Source: Bradyrhizobium arachidis (GTDB lineage: Bacteria > Pseudomonadota > Alphaproteobacteria > Rhizobiales > Xanthobacteraceae). Taken from it: a stretch of 64,000 bases of DNA. The DNA lies in assembly GCF_015291705.1 (NCBI RefSeq), contig NZ_CP030050.1:434001-498000 (forward strand), read 5' to 3'. The notes under the pieces are model-generated. The model was not told the origin of the DNA and ran no database searches. It saw only the letters and a list, made by a program, of their open reading frames with translations. The position numbers and the translations under genes were made by a program. Of this stretch, positions 9,643 to 20,177 are shown piece after piece (the stretch's first letter is position 1; every line of letters begins with the position of its first letter).

Positions 9643-10764
9643 TTACCCGCCCACCACCAGATCGTCGCGGTGGATCATCTCCGACCGCCCGCTGATGCCG
9701 AGGATGGCCATCACGTCCGGAGAGGAGCGGCCCTTGATCCGTTCGGCGTCGTCGGCGTCATAGGCGATCAGGCCGCGGCCGACCTCGCTGGTATCGGGGC
9801 CACGCACGATCACGGCGTCGCCGCGGGCGAACTGGCCCTCGACCTTGATCACGCCGGCCGGCAGCAGGCTGGCGCCGGCACGCAGCGCCGCGACCGCGCC
9901 GGCGTCGATGGTCAGCGTACCCTTCGGCTCCAGCGAGCCCGCGATCCAGCGCTTTCGCGAGGTGATGGGATTGGCCGGCGTCAGGAACCAGGTGCAGCGG
10001 CCGCCATTGGCGATCGCCTGCAAGGGATGCTCGATCTTGCCGGAGGCGATCAGCATATGCGTGCCGCCGGTGGTCGCGATCTTGGCGGCCTCGACCTTGG
10101 TGCGCATGCCGCCGCGCGACAGCTCGGACTCGGCGTCTCCCGCCACCGCCTCGATCTCGGAGGAGATGCTTTCCACCACTGGAATCAGTTTTGCGTTCGG
10201 ATTGTTCTTCGGCGGGGCGTCGTAGAGCCCGTCGATGTCGGACAGCAGCACCAGGAGGTCCGCGCTCGCCATGGTGGCGACGCGCGCGGCGAGGCGGTCG
10301 TTGTCGCCGTAGCGGATCTCGTTGGTGGCGACGGTGTCGTTCTCGTTGATGACAGGGATCGCGCGCCATTCCAGCAGCTTGCCGATGGTGGAGCGGGCGT
10401 TGAGATAGCGGCGGCGCTCCTCGGTGTCCTGCAGCGTCACCAAAATCTGCCCGGCCCCGATGCCATGCGCCCCGAGCACCTCCGACCAGATCCGCGCCAG
10501 CGCGATCTGGCCGACGGCGGCTGCGGCCTGGCTCTCCTCCAGCTTCAGCGTGCCGCGCGGCAGCTTGAGCCGGCTGCGGCCGAGCGCGATCGAGCCCGAG
10601 GACACCACGAGCACGTCGCGGCCCTCGCGGTGCAGCTTGGCCATGTCGTCGGCGAGCGCGGCGAGCCACGAGGCCCGCACCTCGCCCTTGTCGGAATCGA
10701 CCAGCAGCGCGGAGCCGACCTTGACGACGATGCGGCGGAATTGACTGAGTTCGGGGCTGGCCAT
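9643..10764 (-). CDS. proB: Glutamate 5-kinase ProB
   Basis: First and feedback-controlled step of proline synthesis. 373 residues comprising an amino-acid kinase domain ([78 protein letters not shown]) and a C-terminal PUA domain (about residues 280-365). Start ATG 10764 ([11 protein letters not shown]) fits the family; the upstream extension is arginine-rich and not homologous. proA lies downstream. Confidence 0.95.
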   Translation of the reverse strand: MASPELSQFRRIVVKVGSALLVDSDKGEVRASWLAALADDMAKLHREGRDVLVVSSGSIALGRSRLKLPRGTLKLEESQAAAAVGQIALARIWSEVLGAHGIGAGQILVTLQDTEERRRYLNARSTIGKLLEWRAIPVINENDTVATNEIRYGDNDRLAARVATMASADLLVLLSDIDGLYDAPPKNNPNAKLIPVVESISSEIEAVAGDAESELSRGGMRTKVEAAKIATTGGTHMLIASGKIEHPLQAIANGGRCTWFLTPANPITSRKRWIAGSLEPKGTLTIDAGAVAALRAGASLLPAGVIKVEGQFARGDAVIVRGPDTSEVGRGLIAYDADDAERIKGRSSPDVMAILGISGRSEMIHRDDLVVGG

Positions 10765-10974
10765 GTGGGTATGTGCTGGCGCGTGTAACGAATTGCTCGG
10801 GAAACGGCGGAGCGACGGGCGGCGCCGATGAGCCCTGCTTTTGCAGCAGGATGGTGACCGGCGCAAGGCGGCCAGAATGGTAAACGGCGAAGGTCCGCGC
10901 TGTCCTTGGGCCTTGTCTTGAGCGCCGGCCCGGCTCTAATGCCGCCAACCAATAATGGGCTGGGGAGGACACGT

Positions 10975-11940
10975 ATGGATCGCCGCAAATTCATCGCCGG
11001 ATGTATGGGCCTGCCGCTGCTGGCGCAGGCGGGCGAGGTGCAGGCGCAGGCCGGGCTGAGCAAGATCATCTTTCCCTTCGCGGCGGGAGCCGGCGGCGAC
11101 ACGCTGTGCCGGCTGATCGCGCAGGAGATGGCGCCGGTGTTGCAACGGACCATCGTGGTCGAGAACCGCACCGGCGGCGATGGCCTGATCGGCATCAAGG
11201 CGGTGAAGGGCGCAAGCCCCGACGGCAGCATGGTGCTGGTGACGACGGGGCCGACCATGTACCTGCTGCCGATGGTGGAGACGACACCGAGCTTCGACAC
11301 GGCCAAGGATTTCATGCCGGTGTCGCTCCTGGCGCGGTTCGAATTCGCACTGGTGGTCAGTCCGGCGATGGACGTCGCCGATTTCAAGGGATTTGTCGCC
11401 TGGCTGAAGGCGCATCCGGACAAGGCCTCGTTCGGCGTGCCCAGCAACGGCACCATTCCGCATTTCATGGGCTCCAAGCTCGAGAAGGATCTCGGCATTC
11501 CGCTCACGCGCGTGCCCTATCGCGGCAGTGCGCCGATCCTCAACGATCTCGTCGGCGGCCACATTTCTTTTGGGATCACCACGCTGGCGGATGCGCTGCC
11601 GCAGCATCGCGCCAAGGGCGTGAAGATCATCGCGGTCTCGAGCGCCGAGCGTTCGCCATTCGCGCCTGACGTTCCGACGCTGAAGGAAAGCGGCATCGAT
11701 CTCGTTGCCGACGCCTGGTACGGCATGTGGCTCCCCGCCGGCAGCCCGCCCGACTTCGCCAGCAAGCTCAGCGCGGCCGCAAGCGCCGCGCTCGCCAAGC
11801 CCGAGGTGAAGGAGAAGCTCACCGCGATCGGGCTGATCCCGGTCGGGAGCAGCGCGGATGGGCTATCGAAGGAGCTGGCCGCCAACACGGCCTTCTGGCA
11901 GCCGATCGTGAAGGCGACGGGGTACAAGATCGAGAATTAG
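10975..11940 (+). CDS. Tripartite tricarboxylate transporter (Bug family) substrate-binding protein
   Basis: Periplasmic receptor of 321 residues. The signal MDRRKFIAGCMGLPLLAQAG is Tat-like (RRKF) and is followed by mature IIFPFAAGAGGDTLCRLIA. TIVVENRTGGDGLIGIKAV and LTRVPYRGSAPILNDLVGGH are Bug/TctC signatures. Family members bind small carboxylates with two water-bridged contacts. Start ATG 10975 has GGGGAGGA upstream. No TctA/TctB membrane partner is in view, so it is an orphan receptor. It sits within the ancestral obgE-proB interval, so it is probably an insertion. Confidence 0.88.
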   Translation: MDRRKFIAGCMGLPLLAQAGEVQAQAGLSKIIFPFAAGAGGDTLCRLIAQEMAPVLQRTIVVENRTGGDGLIGIKAVKGASPDGSMVLVTTGPTMYLLPMVETTPSFDTAKDFMPVSLLARFEFALVVSPAMDVADFKGFVAWLKAHPDKASFGVPSNGTIPHFMGSKLEKDLGIPLTRVPYRGSAPILNDLVGGHISFGITTLADALPQHRAKGVKIIAVSSAERSPFAPDVPTLKESGIDLVADAWYGMWLPAGSPPDFASKLSAAASAALAKPEVKEKLTAIGLIPVGSSADGLSKELAANTAFWQPIVKATGYKIEN

Positions 11941-11967
11941 AGCCCGATTTTAACTGAGGTGCTGCAC

Positions 11968-12477
11968 ATGACTCGGCGCTTGCTCGGTGCTGCCCGGTTA
12001 TTTGCCAGCAATTATCAGATCGTCGTGTGCGACGATCCATTGAGCTCGCTTGGCAGCGAGGATGACTGGAACTGGGATGCTGCTAAATCCAAACGCGGCT
12101 TTGCCGGCGTTCCCGCGTTCCGGATGATCGGCACGGAAGCGGACCTCAACGATCATTGGATTGAGCTGATATCAAGCGATCAGCCGCCTTCGCCGGACGA
12201 ATGGCAGCGGATTACCTGTGTGCATTTTCATTCCGGAAGCGGACGGATCCATGTCATGTCGGTGATCGACAATAATGCGGCAATCACTGCGGATGTCGAG
12301 CGGGGCGATTACGCAATCTATGTGGCCGGGCAAAATCTTGGAATCGATCAGTTGAATCTCGGCGAGAAGACGAAACTCTCGGACGCCGAAATCGCCGAGC
12401 GAAAGGATATCGAGTGGTACCGACTCTTTCTGGTGCGGGGTAAGCCGGAATTTGAAGGGCACGTGGTTGATCGCTAG
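11968..12477 (+). CDS. Hypothetical protein, possibly ComJ-like
   Basis: A protein of 169 residues without a signal peptide or membrane segment. The start ATG 11968 has CTGAGG upstream; a GTG three codons earlier is in frame. The features NYQIVVCDD, WNWDAAKSKRGFAG, GRIHVMSVIDN and RGDYAIYVAGQN are arranged as I recall them in the ComJ (competence protein J, nuclease inhibitor) family. This match is from memory and weak. Base composition is lower in GC than neighbours, which suggests later acquisition. It follows the Bug receptor by 27 bases. Confidence 0.6.
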   Translation: MTRRLLGAARLFASNYQIVVCDDPLSSLGSEDDWNWDAAKSKRGFAGVPAFRMIGTEADLNDHWIELISSDQPPSPDEWQRITCVHFHSGSGRIHVMSVIDNNAAITADVERGDYAIYVAGQNLGIDQLNLGEKTKLSDAEIAERKDIEWYRLFLVRGKPEFEGHVVDR

Positions 12478-12490
12478 CTAGCCGGTGCTC

Positions 12491-12605
12491 TATTCCTTAT
12501 CCCGAGGAGCGCGCTCCTGCGCGCGTCTCGAAGGATGGAAGGCCCGGCTGTCGCAGCGGGGTCTGCACGGTTCGAGACGGCGCTGTCGCGCCTCCTCACC
12601 ATGAA
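12491..12605. repeat. Bradyrhizobium-type intergenic repeat downstream of the sulfatase gene
   Basis: The convergent gap contains inverted elements including GAGGAGCGCGCTCCT and CGTCTCGAAGGATGG, with a related GGTTCGAGACGGCGC segment further on. This resembles a repeat family common in Bradyrhizobium. No coding sequence. Confidence 0.5.
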
Positions 12606-12607
12606 GT

Positions 12608-14242
12608 CTACATCTTCGCGCGCTGGGCGATGCCGTCCTTGATCGCGGCGAGTTCGGCTTCGTCCCAGATGCCGATCAAGACCCCGCCCTTCACCTGCAG
12701 CTGGTTGTCCGCATAGTTCGCGATCTTCTCGCGCGGCGTGGTGATGTGGTCGTTCGGATGCAGCGCCCAGTCGAACAGCTCGGCCTGGAGTCGCGCAATG
12801 ATCGCGGCACATTCCGGATCGTCGCCGCGATCGACATATTCTTCTGGATCGGTTTCGAGATCGTACAGCATCGGGCGGAAGCCGGAGGCGTGGATGTATT
12901 TCCAACGGCCATCGAACACCATGAAAAGGCGGCAGCGCTCGATCGGCTGGTTCAGCTTCAACCGCACGTCCTGCATGGCGTAGTCGTATTCGGAGAACGC
13001 CACCTTGCGCCAATCCGTCGGCGTTGGCCCGCGCAGCAGCGGCAGCAGCGAGCGTCCCTCGAGGATGTGGCCCGGCACCTTGCCGCCAAAATAATCGACG
13101 AAGGTCGGCGCGAGGTCGATGCCTTCCACCAGCGCGTCGCTGCGGGTGCCACGCGTGGCATCCGCCTCCTGCGAGGGATCGATGATGATCAGCGGGATTT
13201 TTGCCGACTGCTCGTGGAACAGATCCTTCTCGCCCATCCAGTGATCGCCGAGATAGTCGCCATGATCGGAGGTGAACACGATCAGGGTGGTGTCCAAGAG
13301 GCCGCGCGTCTCCAGAAACTTCATCAGCACGCCCATCTGATCGTCGATCTGGGTGATCAGGCCCATATAGGTCGGGATCACCTTCTCTCTCGCCTCATCG
13401 CGCGCCATATTGCGGGAGTAGCGCATGTCCATATAGGCGCCGAACACCGGATGCGGATTCTGCCGCTCGCGCTCGGAGCGGATCACCGGGATCATGTCAT
13501 CGGTCGAATACATGCTGGCATAGGGCTCGGGCGCGATGTAGGGCCAGTGCGGCTTGATGTAGGACAGATGCAGGCACCACGGCCGGCCGTCGGTCTCGGC
13601 TTCGGCGATGAAGTCCATCGCGCGCCGCGTCATGTAGGGCGTCTCGGAATGCTCGTCCGGTACGCGGGCGGCCTTGTCGGCGTGCACCAGCAGCCAGCCG
13701 TTCTGCAAGCTGCCGTCTTCCGCTGCGCCTGAATTGGCCCAGTGCTCCCAAGGATTCGGTGCGTCAAAGCCCTGCTGGCGCAGATACTCGTCGTATTTGG
13801 GCCGCGGCCGTCCGGTCGGATGCAGGCCGTCGTCGCGCTCATAGGGCTCGAAGCCGCATTCGGCGACGTGCACGCCGATGACCGATTCCGGGGGGATGCC
13901 GAGCGCCTTCATGCCTTCGAGGTCGGGCGCCATGTGGGTCTTGCCGACCAGCACGTTGCGGACGCCGATCTTCTTGAGATGATCGCCGAGCGTGGGCTCG
14001 CCGACCCGCAAGGGCCAGCCGTTCCAGTGCGAGCCATGCGAGCGCATGTAGCGGCCGGTGTAGAATGACATCCGCGACGGGCCGCAGATCGGCGACTGCA
14101 CATAGGCCTTTGAGAACAGCACGCCGCGCTTCGCCATGGCGTCGATGTTCGGCGTCTTCAGCGTGGGATGGCCGGTGCAGCCGAGATAGTCATAGCGAAG
14201 CTGGTCGCACATGATCCAGAGAACGTTCTTCGCGCGCGCCAT
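12608..14242 (-). CDS. Sulfatase-superfamily hydrolase (arylsulfatase / phosphonate monoester hydrolase type)
   Basis: A 544-residue cytoplasmic-looking enzyme of the alkaline phosphatase superfamily. It starts MARAKNVLWIMCDQLRYDYL with the metal-binding Asp. The formylglycine signature C-x-P-S-R is present as ICGPSRMSFYTGR (Cys about residue 53). TSDHGDYLGDHWMGEKDLFHE supplies the second metal site. SYIKPHWPYIAPEPYASMYS is closer to phosphonate/phosphate monoester hydrolases than to classical arylsulfatases. It needs an anaerobic- or FGE-type maturase, not seen here. Start ATG 14242. Substrate unknown. It interrupts the usual obgE-proB order. Confidence 0.85.
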   Translation of the reverse strand: MARAKNVLWIMCDQLRYDYLGCTGHPTLKTPNIDAMAKRGVLFSKAYVQSPICGPSRMSFYTGRYMRSHGSHWNGWPLRVGEPTLGDHLKKIGVRNVLVGKTHMAPDLEGMKALGIPPESVIGVHVAECGFEPYERDDGLHPTGRPRPKYDEYLRQQGFDAPNPWEHWANSGAAEDGSLQNGWLLVHADKAARVPDEHSETPYMTRRAMDFIAEAETDGRPWCLHLSYIKPHWPYIAPEPYASMYSTDDMIPVIRSERERQNPHPVFGAYMDMRYSRNMARDEAREKVIPTYMGLITQIDDQMGVLMKFLETRGLLDTTLIVFTSDHGDYLGDHWMGEKDLFHEQSAKIPLIIIDPSQEADATRGTRSDALVEGIDLAPTFVDYFGGKVPGHILEGRSLLPLLRGPTPTDWRKVAFSEYDYAMQDVRLKLNQPIERCRLFMVFDGRWKYIHASGFRPMLYDLETDPEEYVDRGDDPECAAIIARLQAELFDWALHPNDHITTPREKIANYADNQLQVKGGVLIGIWDEAELAAIKDGIAQRAKM

Positions 14243-14338
14243 GCCTCGCCCCTGCATTTTCTTGATTGCTTGATGCTGCGCTATCGCAGGCGCGATGACA
14301 AGCCAGTGATGCACGTGCCTGTGGCCATAAACTCCACT

Positions 14339-14486
14339 GTCGTCCCTGCGAAAGTAGGGACCCATAATCCCAGGGAGTGGTTTGGCGAAGACTCGTCGAG
14401 CGGGACTACAACCGTCCACAACCGATGGATCACGCGGTATGGGTCCCCGCGCCCCGTGCGCAATTGCGCACTAGGCGGGGACGACG
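14339..14486. repeat. Palindromic repeats between the sulfatase gene and obgE
   Basis: GTCCCTGCGAAAGTAGGGAC at about 14342-14361 and GGGTCCCCGC ... GCGGGGACGACG ending at 14486 are arranged as inverted units flanking the gap, which also contains GCGCAATTGCGC. They match the units at 1.4 and 18.2 kb. No gene is present. Confidence 0.65.
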
Positions 14487-14493
14487 AGAAAAA

Positions 14494-16360
<1,867 letters not shown>

Positions 16361-16463
16361 CGCGGACCATCATGATGCGAAGTGTGCACGGGGTTTGTCG
16401 GCACCTTCTCCGTCGTGGTTCACGCGGTCCCGCTTGCTTCGCTCGCGCCGTGAGACGTGTCCG

Positions 16464-16943
16464 CTAGCCCGGCCGGCGCCGGATCAGGAATTTCTGCACG
16501 CCCTCCAGCACCAGCTCCTTGCGCTGGTTGAACACGGTGCTCTTCAGCGTCACCGCGCCGGTCGTGCGGCCCGGCACCAGTTCGGTGACCTCCAGCGCGG
16601 GATAGATCGTGTCGTCGGCGAAAACCGGTTTGAGGAACCGGCTCGACTGCTCGAGGAAGCCGACCAGGGATTCCTCGACCATGAACGGAAACAGGCCGGC
16701 GCCGGGCGCGGTGTGGATCAGGGTCTGGAAGCCGTGCGCCAGCAGATGCGGCATGCCGCGGCTGCGGCAATATTCCACATCATAGTGCACGGGATGGGTG
16801 TCGCCGCTCGCGGTCTGGAATGCCGCGAACACCGCGGTGGTCTGGGTCCGGCTCGGCAGCACGAAGCGCTCGCCGACCACGAAATCCTCAAACCAGCGTT
16901 GCGTGGGGATCATGCGATGCTGGGCTGGATCGAAGTCGGTCAT
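16464..16943 (-). CDS. MaoC family dehydratase (R-specific enoyl-CoA hydratase type)
   Basis: A single hot-dog domain of 159 residues. RWFEDFVVGERFVLPSRTQT leads, then the hydratase motif region FQTASGDTHPVHYDVEYCRS (Asp-His catalytic pair within SGDTHPVHYD) and LLAHGFQTLIH. The family hydrates (2E)-enoyl-CoA to (3R)-hydroxyacyl-CoA; the exact substrate is not visible. Start ATG 16943. It lies upstream of the Clp_N-ClpS gene on the same strand with about 100 bases between. Confidence 0.82.
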   Translation of the reverse strand: MTDFDPAQHRMIPTQRWFEDFVVGERFVLPSRTQTTAVFAAFQTASGDTHPVHYDVEYCRSRGMPHLLAHGFQTLIHTAPGAGLFPFMVEESLVGFLEQSSRFLKPVFADDTIYPALEVTELVPGRTTGAVTLKSTVFNQRKELVLEGVQKFLIRRRPG

Positions 16944-17097
16944 GTCGATGCTCTTTCGTTCGTGGGCGGCCTATCGCTACCGCGACGCGAAGAGTGCGAC
17001 AATCCGTTCAATTCGGCTTGCGCGGGCTTGTCGCGGTGGCTCACGTCATTAAAACGACCGCAAGCGACTCTAGTCGCCGGTTTCCGCCGCTGTCTCA

Positions 17098-17216
17098 GCC
17101 GTCATTGCGAGGAGCGAAGCGACGAAGCAATCCAGACTGCCGCTGCGGAGACAGTCTGGATTGCTTCGCTTCCGCCTTCGCTCTTCGAGCTTCGGCGGAC
17201 AAGCCGCTCGCGACGA
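17098..17216. repeat. Large inverted repeat upstream of the DMT transporter gene
   Basis: A 16-bp perfect stem (CGAAGCAATCCAGACT at 17123-17138 with its complement at 17153-17168) is framed by GTCATTGCGAGGAGCGAAGCG. This is a known type of Bradyrhizobium intergenic repeat. The whole 16944-17243 gap holds no gene; the transporter promoter must lie within or next to the repeat. Confidence 0.7.
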
Positions 17217-17243
17217 CGAACTTTCACACTCCGACCAATAGCG

Positions 17244-18158
17244 ATGCCCTTCTTCAAAAACCTCTCCGCCTATGACGACCGCTCCGCGCGCCTGGCCGGC
17301 ATCGCGCTGATGGTGCTGTCGATCTTCATGTTCTCGTTCGGCGACGCCATGGGCAAATTTCTGGTCGGGACCTATTCGGTGGGACAGCTCCTGTTCCTGC
17401 GCGCCTGCGCGGCGCTGCTGCTGCTGGCGCCGCTGATCTGGATGCAGCGCCACCAGTTCCTGGATCTGGAGCGGCCGGGTCTGCAGCTGTTTCGCGTCGT
17501 GCTCTCGACGCTCGAGGTCGCCGCCTTCTTCCTCGCGACGGTCTATCTGCCGCTCGCCGACGTCATCACCTATTATCTCGCCGGCCCCATCTTTGTCACA
17601 GCGATGTCGGCGATCTTTTTGGGGGAGAAGGTCGGCTGGCGGCGCTGGACCGCGATTCTGATCGGCTTCTGCGGCGTCCTGATCGCGCTGCGGCCGTCGG
17701 CGCAGACGGTGAGCCTGCCGGCGCTGATCGCGCTCGGCGGCAGCCTTTCCTTCGCGACGTTGATGCTGATCACGCGCAGCCTGCGCAAGACGCCCGACAT
17801 CGTGATGGCATCCTCGCAATTCATCGGCACGTTCTCGCTGGGTGCGGTGCTGTCGGCATTCCATTGGGTGCCGCCGACGCCGGGCAGCCTCGTGTTCTTC
17901 GCGCTGGCCGGGCTCATCTCGGTCACTGCGCTGTTCTGCGTCAACCGCTCGCTGAAGCTCGCGCCGGCGAGCGTGGTGGTGCCGTACCAATATTCGATGA
18001 TCGTCTGGGCCGTGATCTTCGGCTTCGTCGTATTCGGGGATGTGCCACAGGTCGCCACCATCGTCGGCGCGGCCATCATCATCGGCGCGGGGTTCTACAT
18101 CTATCTGCGGGAGCGCGATTTGGGGCGAGAGAGCGCGGAGGTGAATCCGCCGGTGTAG
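17244..18158 (+). CDS. DMT (EamA) family transporter
   Basis: A 304-residue inner-membrane protein with about ten hydrophobic segments in two EamA repeats (for example IALMVLSIFMFSFGDAMGKF, VITYYLAGPIFVTAMSAIFL, ILIGFCGVLIALRP, then MIVWAVIFGFVVFGDVPQ). Polar ends are cytoplasmic. The family exports amino acids, nucleosides or other small metabolites; the substrate is not deducible. Start ATG 17244. Flanked by palindromic repeats on both sides. Confidence 0.88.
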   Translation: MPFFKNLSAYDDRSARLAGIALMVLSIFMFSFGDAMGKFLVGTYSVGQLLFLRACAALLLLAPLIWMQRHQFLDLERPGLQLFRVVLSTLEVAAFFLATVYLPLADVITYYLAGPIFVTAMSAIFLGEKVGWRRWTAILIGFCGVLIALRPSAQTVSLPALIALGGSLSFATLMLITRSLRKTPDIVMASSQFIGTFSLGAVLSAFHWVPPTPGSLVFFALAGLISVTALFCVNRSLKLAPASVVVPYQYSMIVWAVIFGFVVFGDVPQVATIVGAAIIIGAGFYIYLRERDLGRESAEVNPPV

Positions 18159-18163
18159 CCACA

Positions 18164-18295
18164 ACGTCGTCCCGGGGCGCGACGAAGTCGCGAGCCCGGG
18201 ACCCATACCCAGGGCGTGGTTTGACGAAGACTCGGAGTGGGCGCCTCGTCCCACACTCCTTCCTGTGGTTATGGGTCCCCGCGTGCGCGGGGACG
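18164..18295. repeat. Palindromic repeats between the DMT transporter and GNAT genes
   Basis: GTCCCGGG ... CCCGGGAC spans about 18167-18201, and GTCCCCGCGTGCGCGGGGAC is a 20-base palindromic hairpin at about 18275-18294. Both also occur near 1.4 and 14.4 kb. They sit between convergent genes and could end transcription, although no T-run follows. Confidence 0.65.
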
Positions 18296-18357
18296 CCAGT
18301 TGTGAATGTGGTTGCGCTTCTGCCTGCCTCACGTTGATTGCGGCAGCGCCTCGCGCC

Positions 18358-18951
18358 TTACCTCATCCGTCTCGCGCTGCTCCAGCTCTTCAGCGACGAC
18401 CACACCCCGCGCGAGAGGCGGAAGCAGTCGACGGGCGTCGAGGAGCCCAGCGCCAGGAAGCGGTGCAGCTGCACGCCGCTCCACTGGAAGCCGCACTTCT
18501 CCAGCACCTTGCGCGAGGCCGGGTTGGTGACGCGTGCGCCGGCGTAGAGATGGTCGTCCTCGAACTCCTCGAAGAAGAAGTCGATCGCGCCGCGCGCGGC
18601 TTCCGTGGCAAAGCCCTGGCCCCAATGCTCGACGCCGAGCCAGTAGCCGAGCTCGGCATTGGCAGGCGTGGAGCAGTCGATCCCGACCATGCCGACCGGC
18701 CCGCTGTCGTGCTCGATCAGGAATACGGTCTCGCTGCCGAGCTCGGACGTGGCCCGGATGAATTCGACGGCGTCGTCCTGCGAATAGGGATGGGGGAGGC
18801 GGCGGGTGTTCTCCGCGATGCGGAGGTCGTTGGCGAGCTGGGCGATGGTCCTGACATCGGCGAGGGTCGGCCGCCGCAAGGTCAGCCGCTCGGTGGCGAC
18901 GACGCTCGGTCTCGCCTCCCGCAAGGTCACGCTCGAGAAATCCTGCAACAT
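18358..18951 (-). CDS. GNAT family N-acetyltransferase (RimJ/RimL type)
   Basis: Acetyl-CoA-dependent acetyltransferase, 197 residues. TERLTLRRPTLADVRTIAQL is the RimJ/L-type start, GYWLGVEHWGQGFATEAARG contains the Q/RxxGxG/A acetyl-CoA loop, and NPASRKVLEKCGFQ is motif B. It follows rpmA by 150 bases on the same strand, the usual position in Rhizobiales between rpmA and obgE. Start ATG 18951. A ribosomal-protein or metabolite substrate is possible; not determined. Confidence 0.88.
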   Translation of the reverse strand: MLQDFSSVTLREARPSVVATERLTLRRPTLADVRTIAQLANDLRIAENTRRLPHPYSQDDAVEFIRATSELGSETVFLIEHDSGPVGMVGIDCSTPANAELGYWLGVEHWGQGFATEAARGAIDFFFEEFEDDHLYAGARVTNPASRKVLEKCGFQWSGVQLHRFLALGSSTPVDCFRLSRGVWSSLKSWSSARRMR

Positions 18952-19101
18952 GTCCGGCTCCGTGAAAGTCACTAAGTGAAAAGTGAGCAAGTCAAAGAAA
19001 AGGGGAGGCCGGTTTCCCGCCTCCCCTTGGAGCCTTCGATCTTTTGATCTCTGGACTCCGCCGGTTTGGTAGGACCCGGCGGACTCCAAATGATCCACCG
19101 T

Positions 19102-19371
19102 CTATTCAGCCGCCTCTGCGATCGGGAGTACCGATACGAAGGTGCGGCCGTTGGCTTTGGCCTGGAACGCAACACGACCTTCGACCTTGGCGAACAAGGT
19201 ATGGTCCGTGCCCATGCCAACGTTAAGGCCCGGGTGCCAGGTGGTGCCGCGCTGACGCGCAATGATGTTGCCGGGAGTGACGATCTCCCCGCCGAACGCC
19301 TTGATGCCGAGGCGCTTACCCTTCGAATCGCGTCCGTTGCGCGATGAACCGCCTGCTTTTTTGTGAGCCAT
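19102..19371 (-). CDS. rpmA: 50S ribosomal protein L27
   Basis: 89 residues. [20 protein letters not shown] and [20 protein letters not shown] are diagnostic. The N-terminal tail reaches toward the peptidyl-transferase centre. No extra leader needing cleavage is present. It follows rplU by 102 bases on the same strand. Confidence 0.98.
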   Translation of the reverse strand: MAHKKAGGSSRNGRDSKGKRLGIKAFGGEIVTPGNIIARQRGTTWHPGLNVGMGTDHTLFAKVEGRVAFQAKANGRTFVSVLPIAEAAE

Positions 19372-19473
19372 GGCTCGTCTCCGAAATCCTGCGTAGTTCT
19401 AGGTCAATTCCTTGACGGAATCATTTCAAAACGTCGCACGCATCAATTCGTGAATTGGCGTGATCGGTTTTCG

Positions 19474-19848
19474 TTACTCGGCGGCTTCCTTTGCCACCTT
19501 CTCCTTCTTCGGCCGCGGGCCCTTGGTGGGCTTGGCGTTATCCGTCAGGATCTCGCTGATGCGCAGCACCGTGATCTCGTCACGGTAGCCGCGCTTGCGG
19601 CGCGAGTTCTTGCGGCGGCGCTTCTTGAACGCGATGACCTTCGGGCCGCGCTTGTGGTCGAGCACCTCGACCGCAACGGACGCGCCTGCGACCGTCGGAA
19701 CGCCCAGCACCGGCGTGTCGCCGCCGAGCACCAGAACTTCATTCAACTGCACGATCGAGCCGACTTCGCCTTCGATCTTGCCTACTTCGAGAACATCATC
19801 CGGCACGACGCGGTATTGCTTGCCGCCGGTTTTGATGACTGCGAACAT
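19474..19848 (-). CDS. rplU: 50S ribosomal protein L21
   Basis: 124 residues from ATG 19848 (MFAVIKTGGKQYRV). GKIEGEVGSIVQLNEVL, KVIAFKKRRRKNSRRKRG and YRDEITVLRI are L21 signatures, followed by a Lys/Glu/Ala-rich tail common in alphaproteobacteria. A start 7 codons upstream is possible but not conserved. It heads the rplU-rpmA unit. Confidence 0.97.
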   Translation of the reverse strand: MFAVIKTGGKQYRVVPDDVLEVGKIEGEVGSIVQLNEVLVLGGDTPVLGVPTVAGASVAVEVLDHKRGPKVIAFKKRRRKNSRRKRGYRDEITVLRISEILTDNAKPTKGPRPKKEKVAKEAAE

Positions 19849-20177
19849 CGTTTTTTTCTCCGTGTTCAATCCCGGCCTCGCGACGAGAATCGTCCGGGTC
19901 GGCTTTTTGTCAGTCGCTATGGGTTTATCTGCGTTTTGTGCGGGTGGGAGTTATCCCTTTGAAAACCCACGCAAAAACAAGCGGCGCGAGAAACGCCCCG
20001 CGCCGACTGTGGGACTTATAGCCGCTGGTCTCCGCAAGTCAAGGAAAAGCGGGCGAAACGGCCCGGATTTGAAGGATTTGGGCCCCATCCACGGCCCCAG
20101 CGAATCTCGGTCCGCGCTGCAACCATCGGGTTCCCGCGCAGTTAGTCCGCCGGACGGTTAAGCGGGCAAGGGCTCTC
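19849..20177. other. Divergent intergenic region rplU / ROK gene
   Basis: About 330 bases without a gene. It must contain the rplU-rpmA promoter (minus strand) and the promoter of the ROK gene (plus strand). I see no clear operator or riboswitch; local AT-richness is highest at about 19900-19985. Confidence 0.5.
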
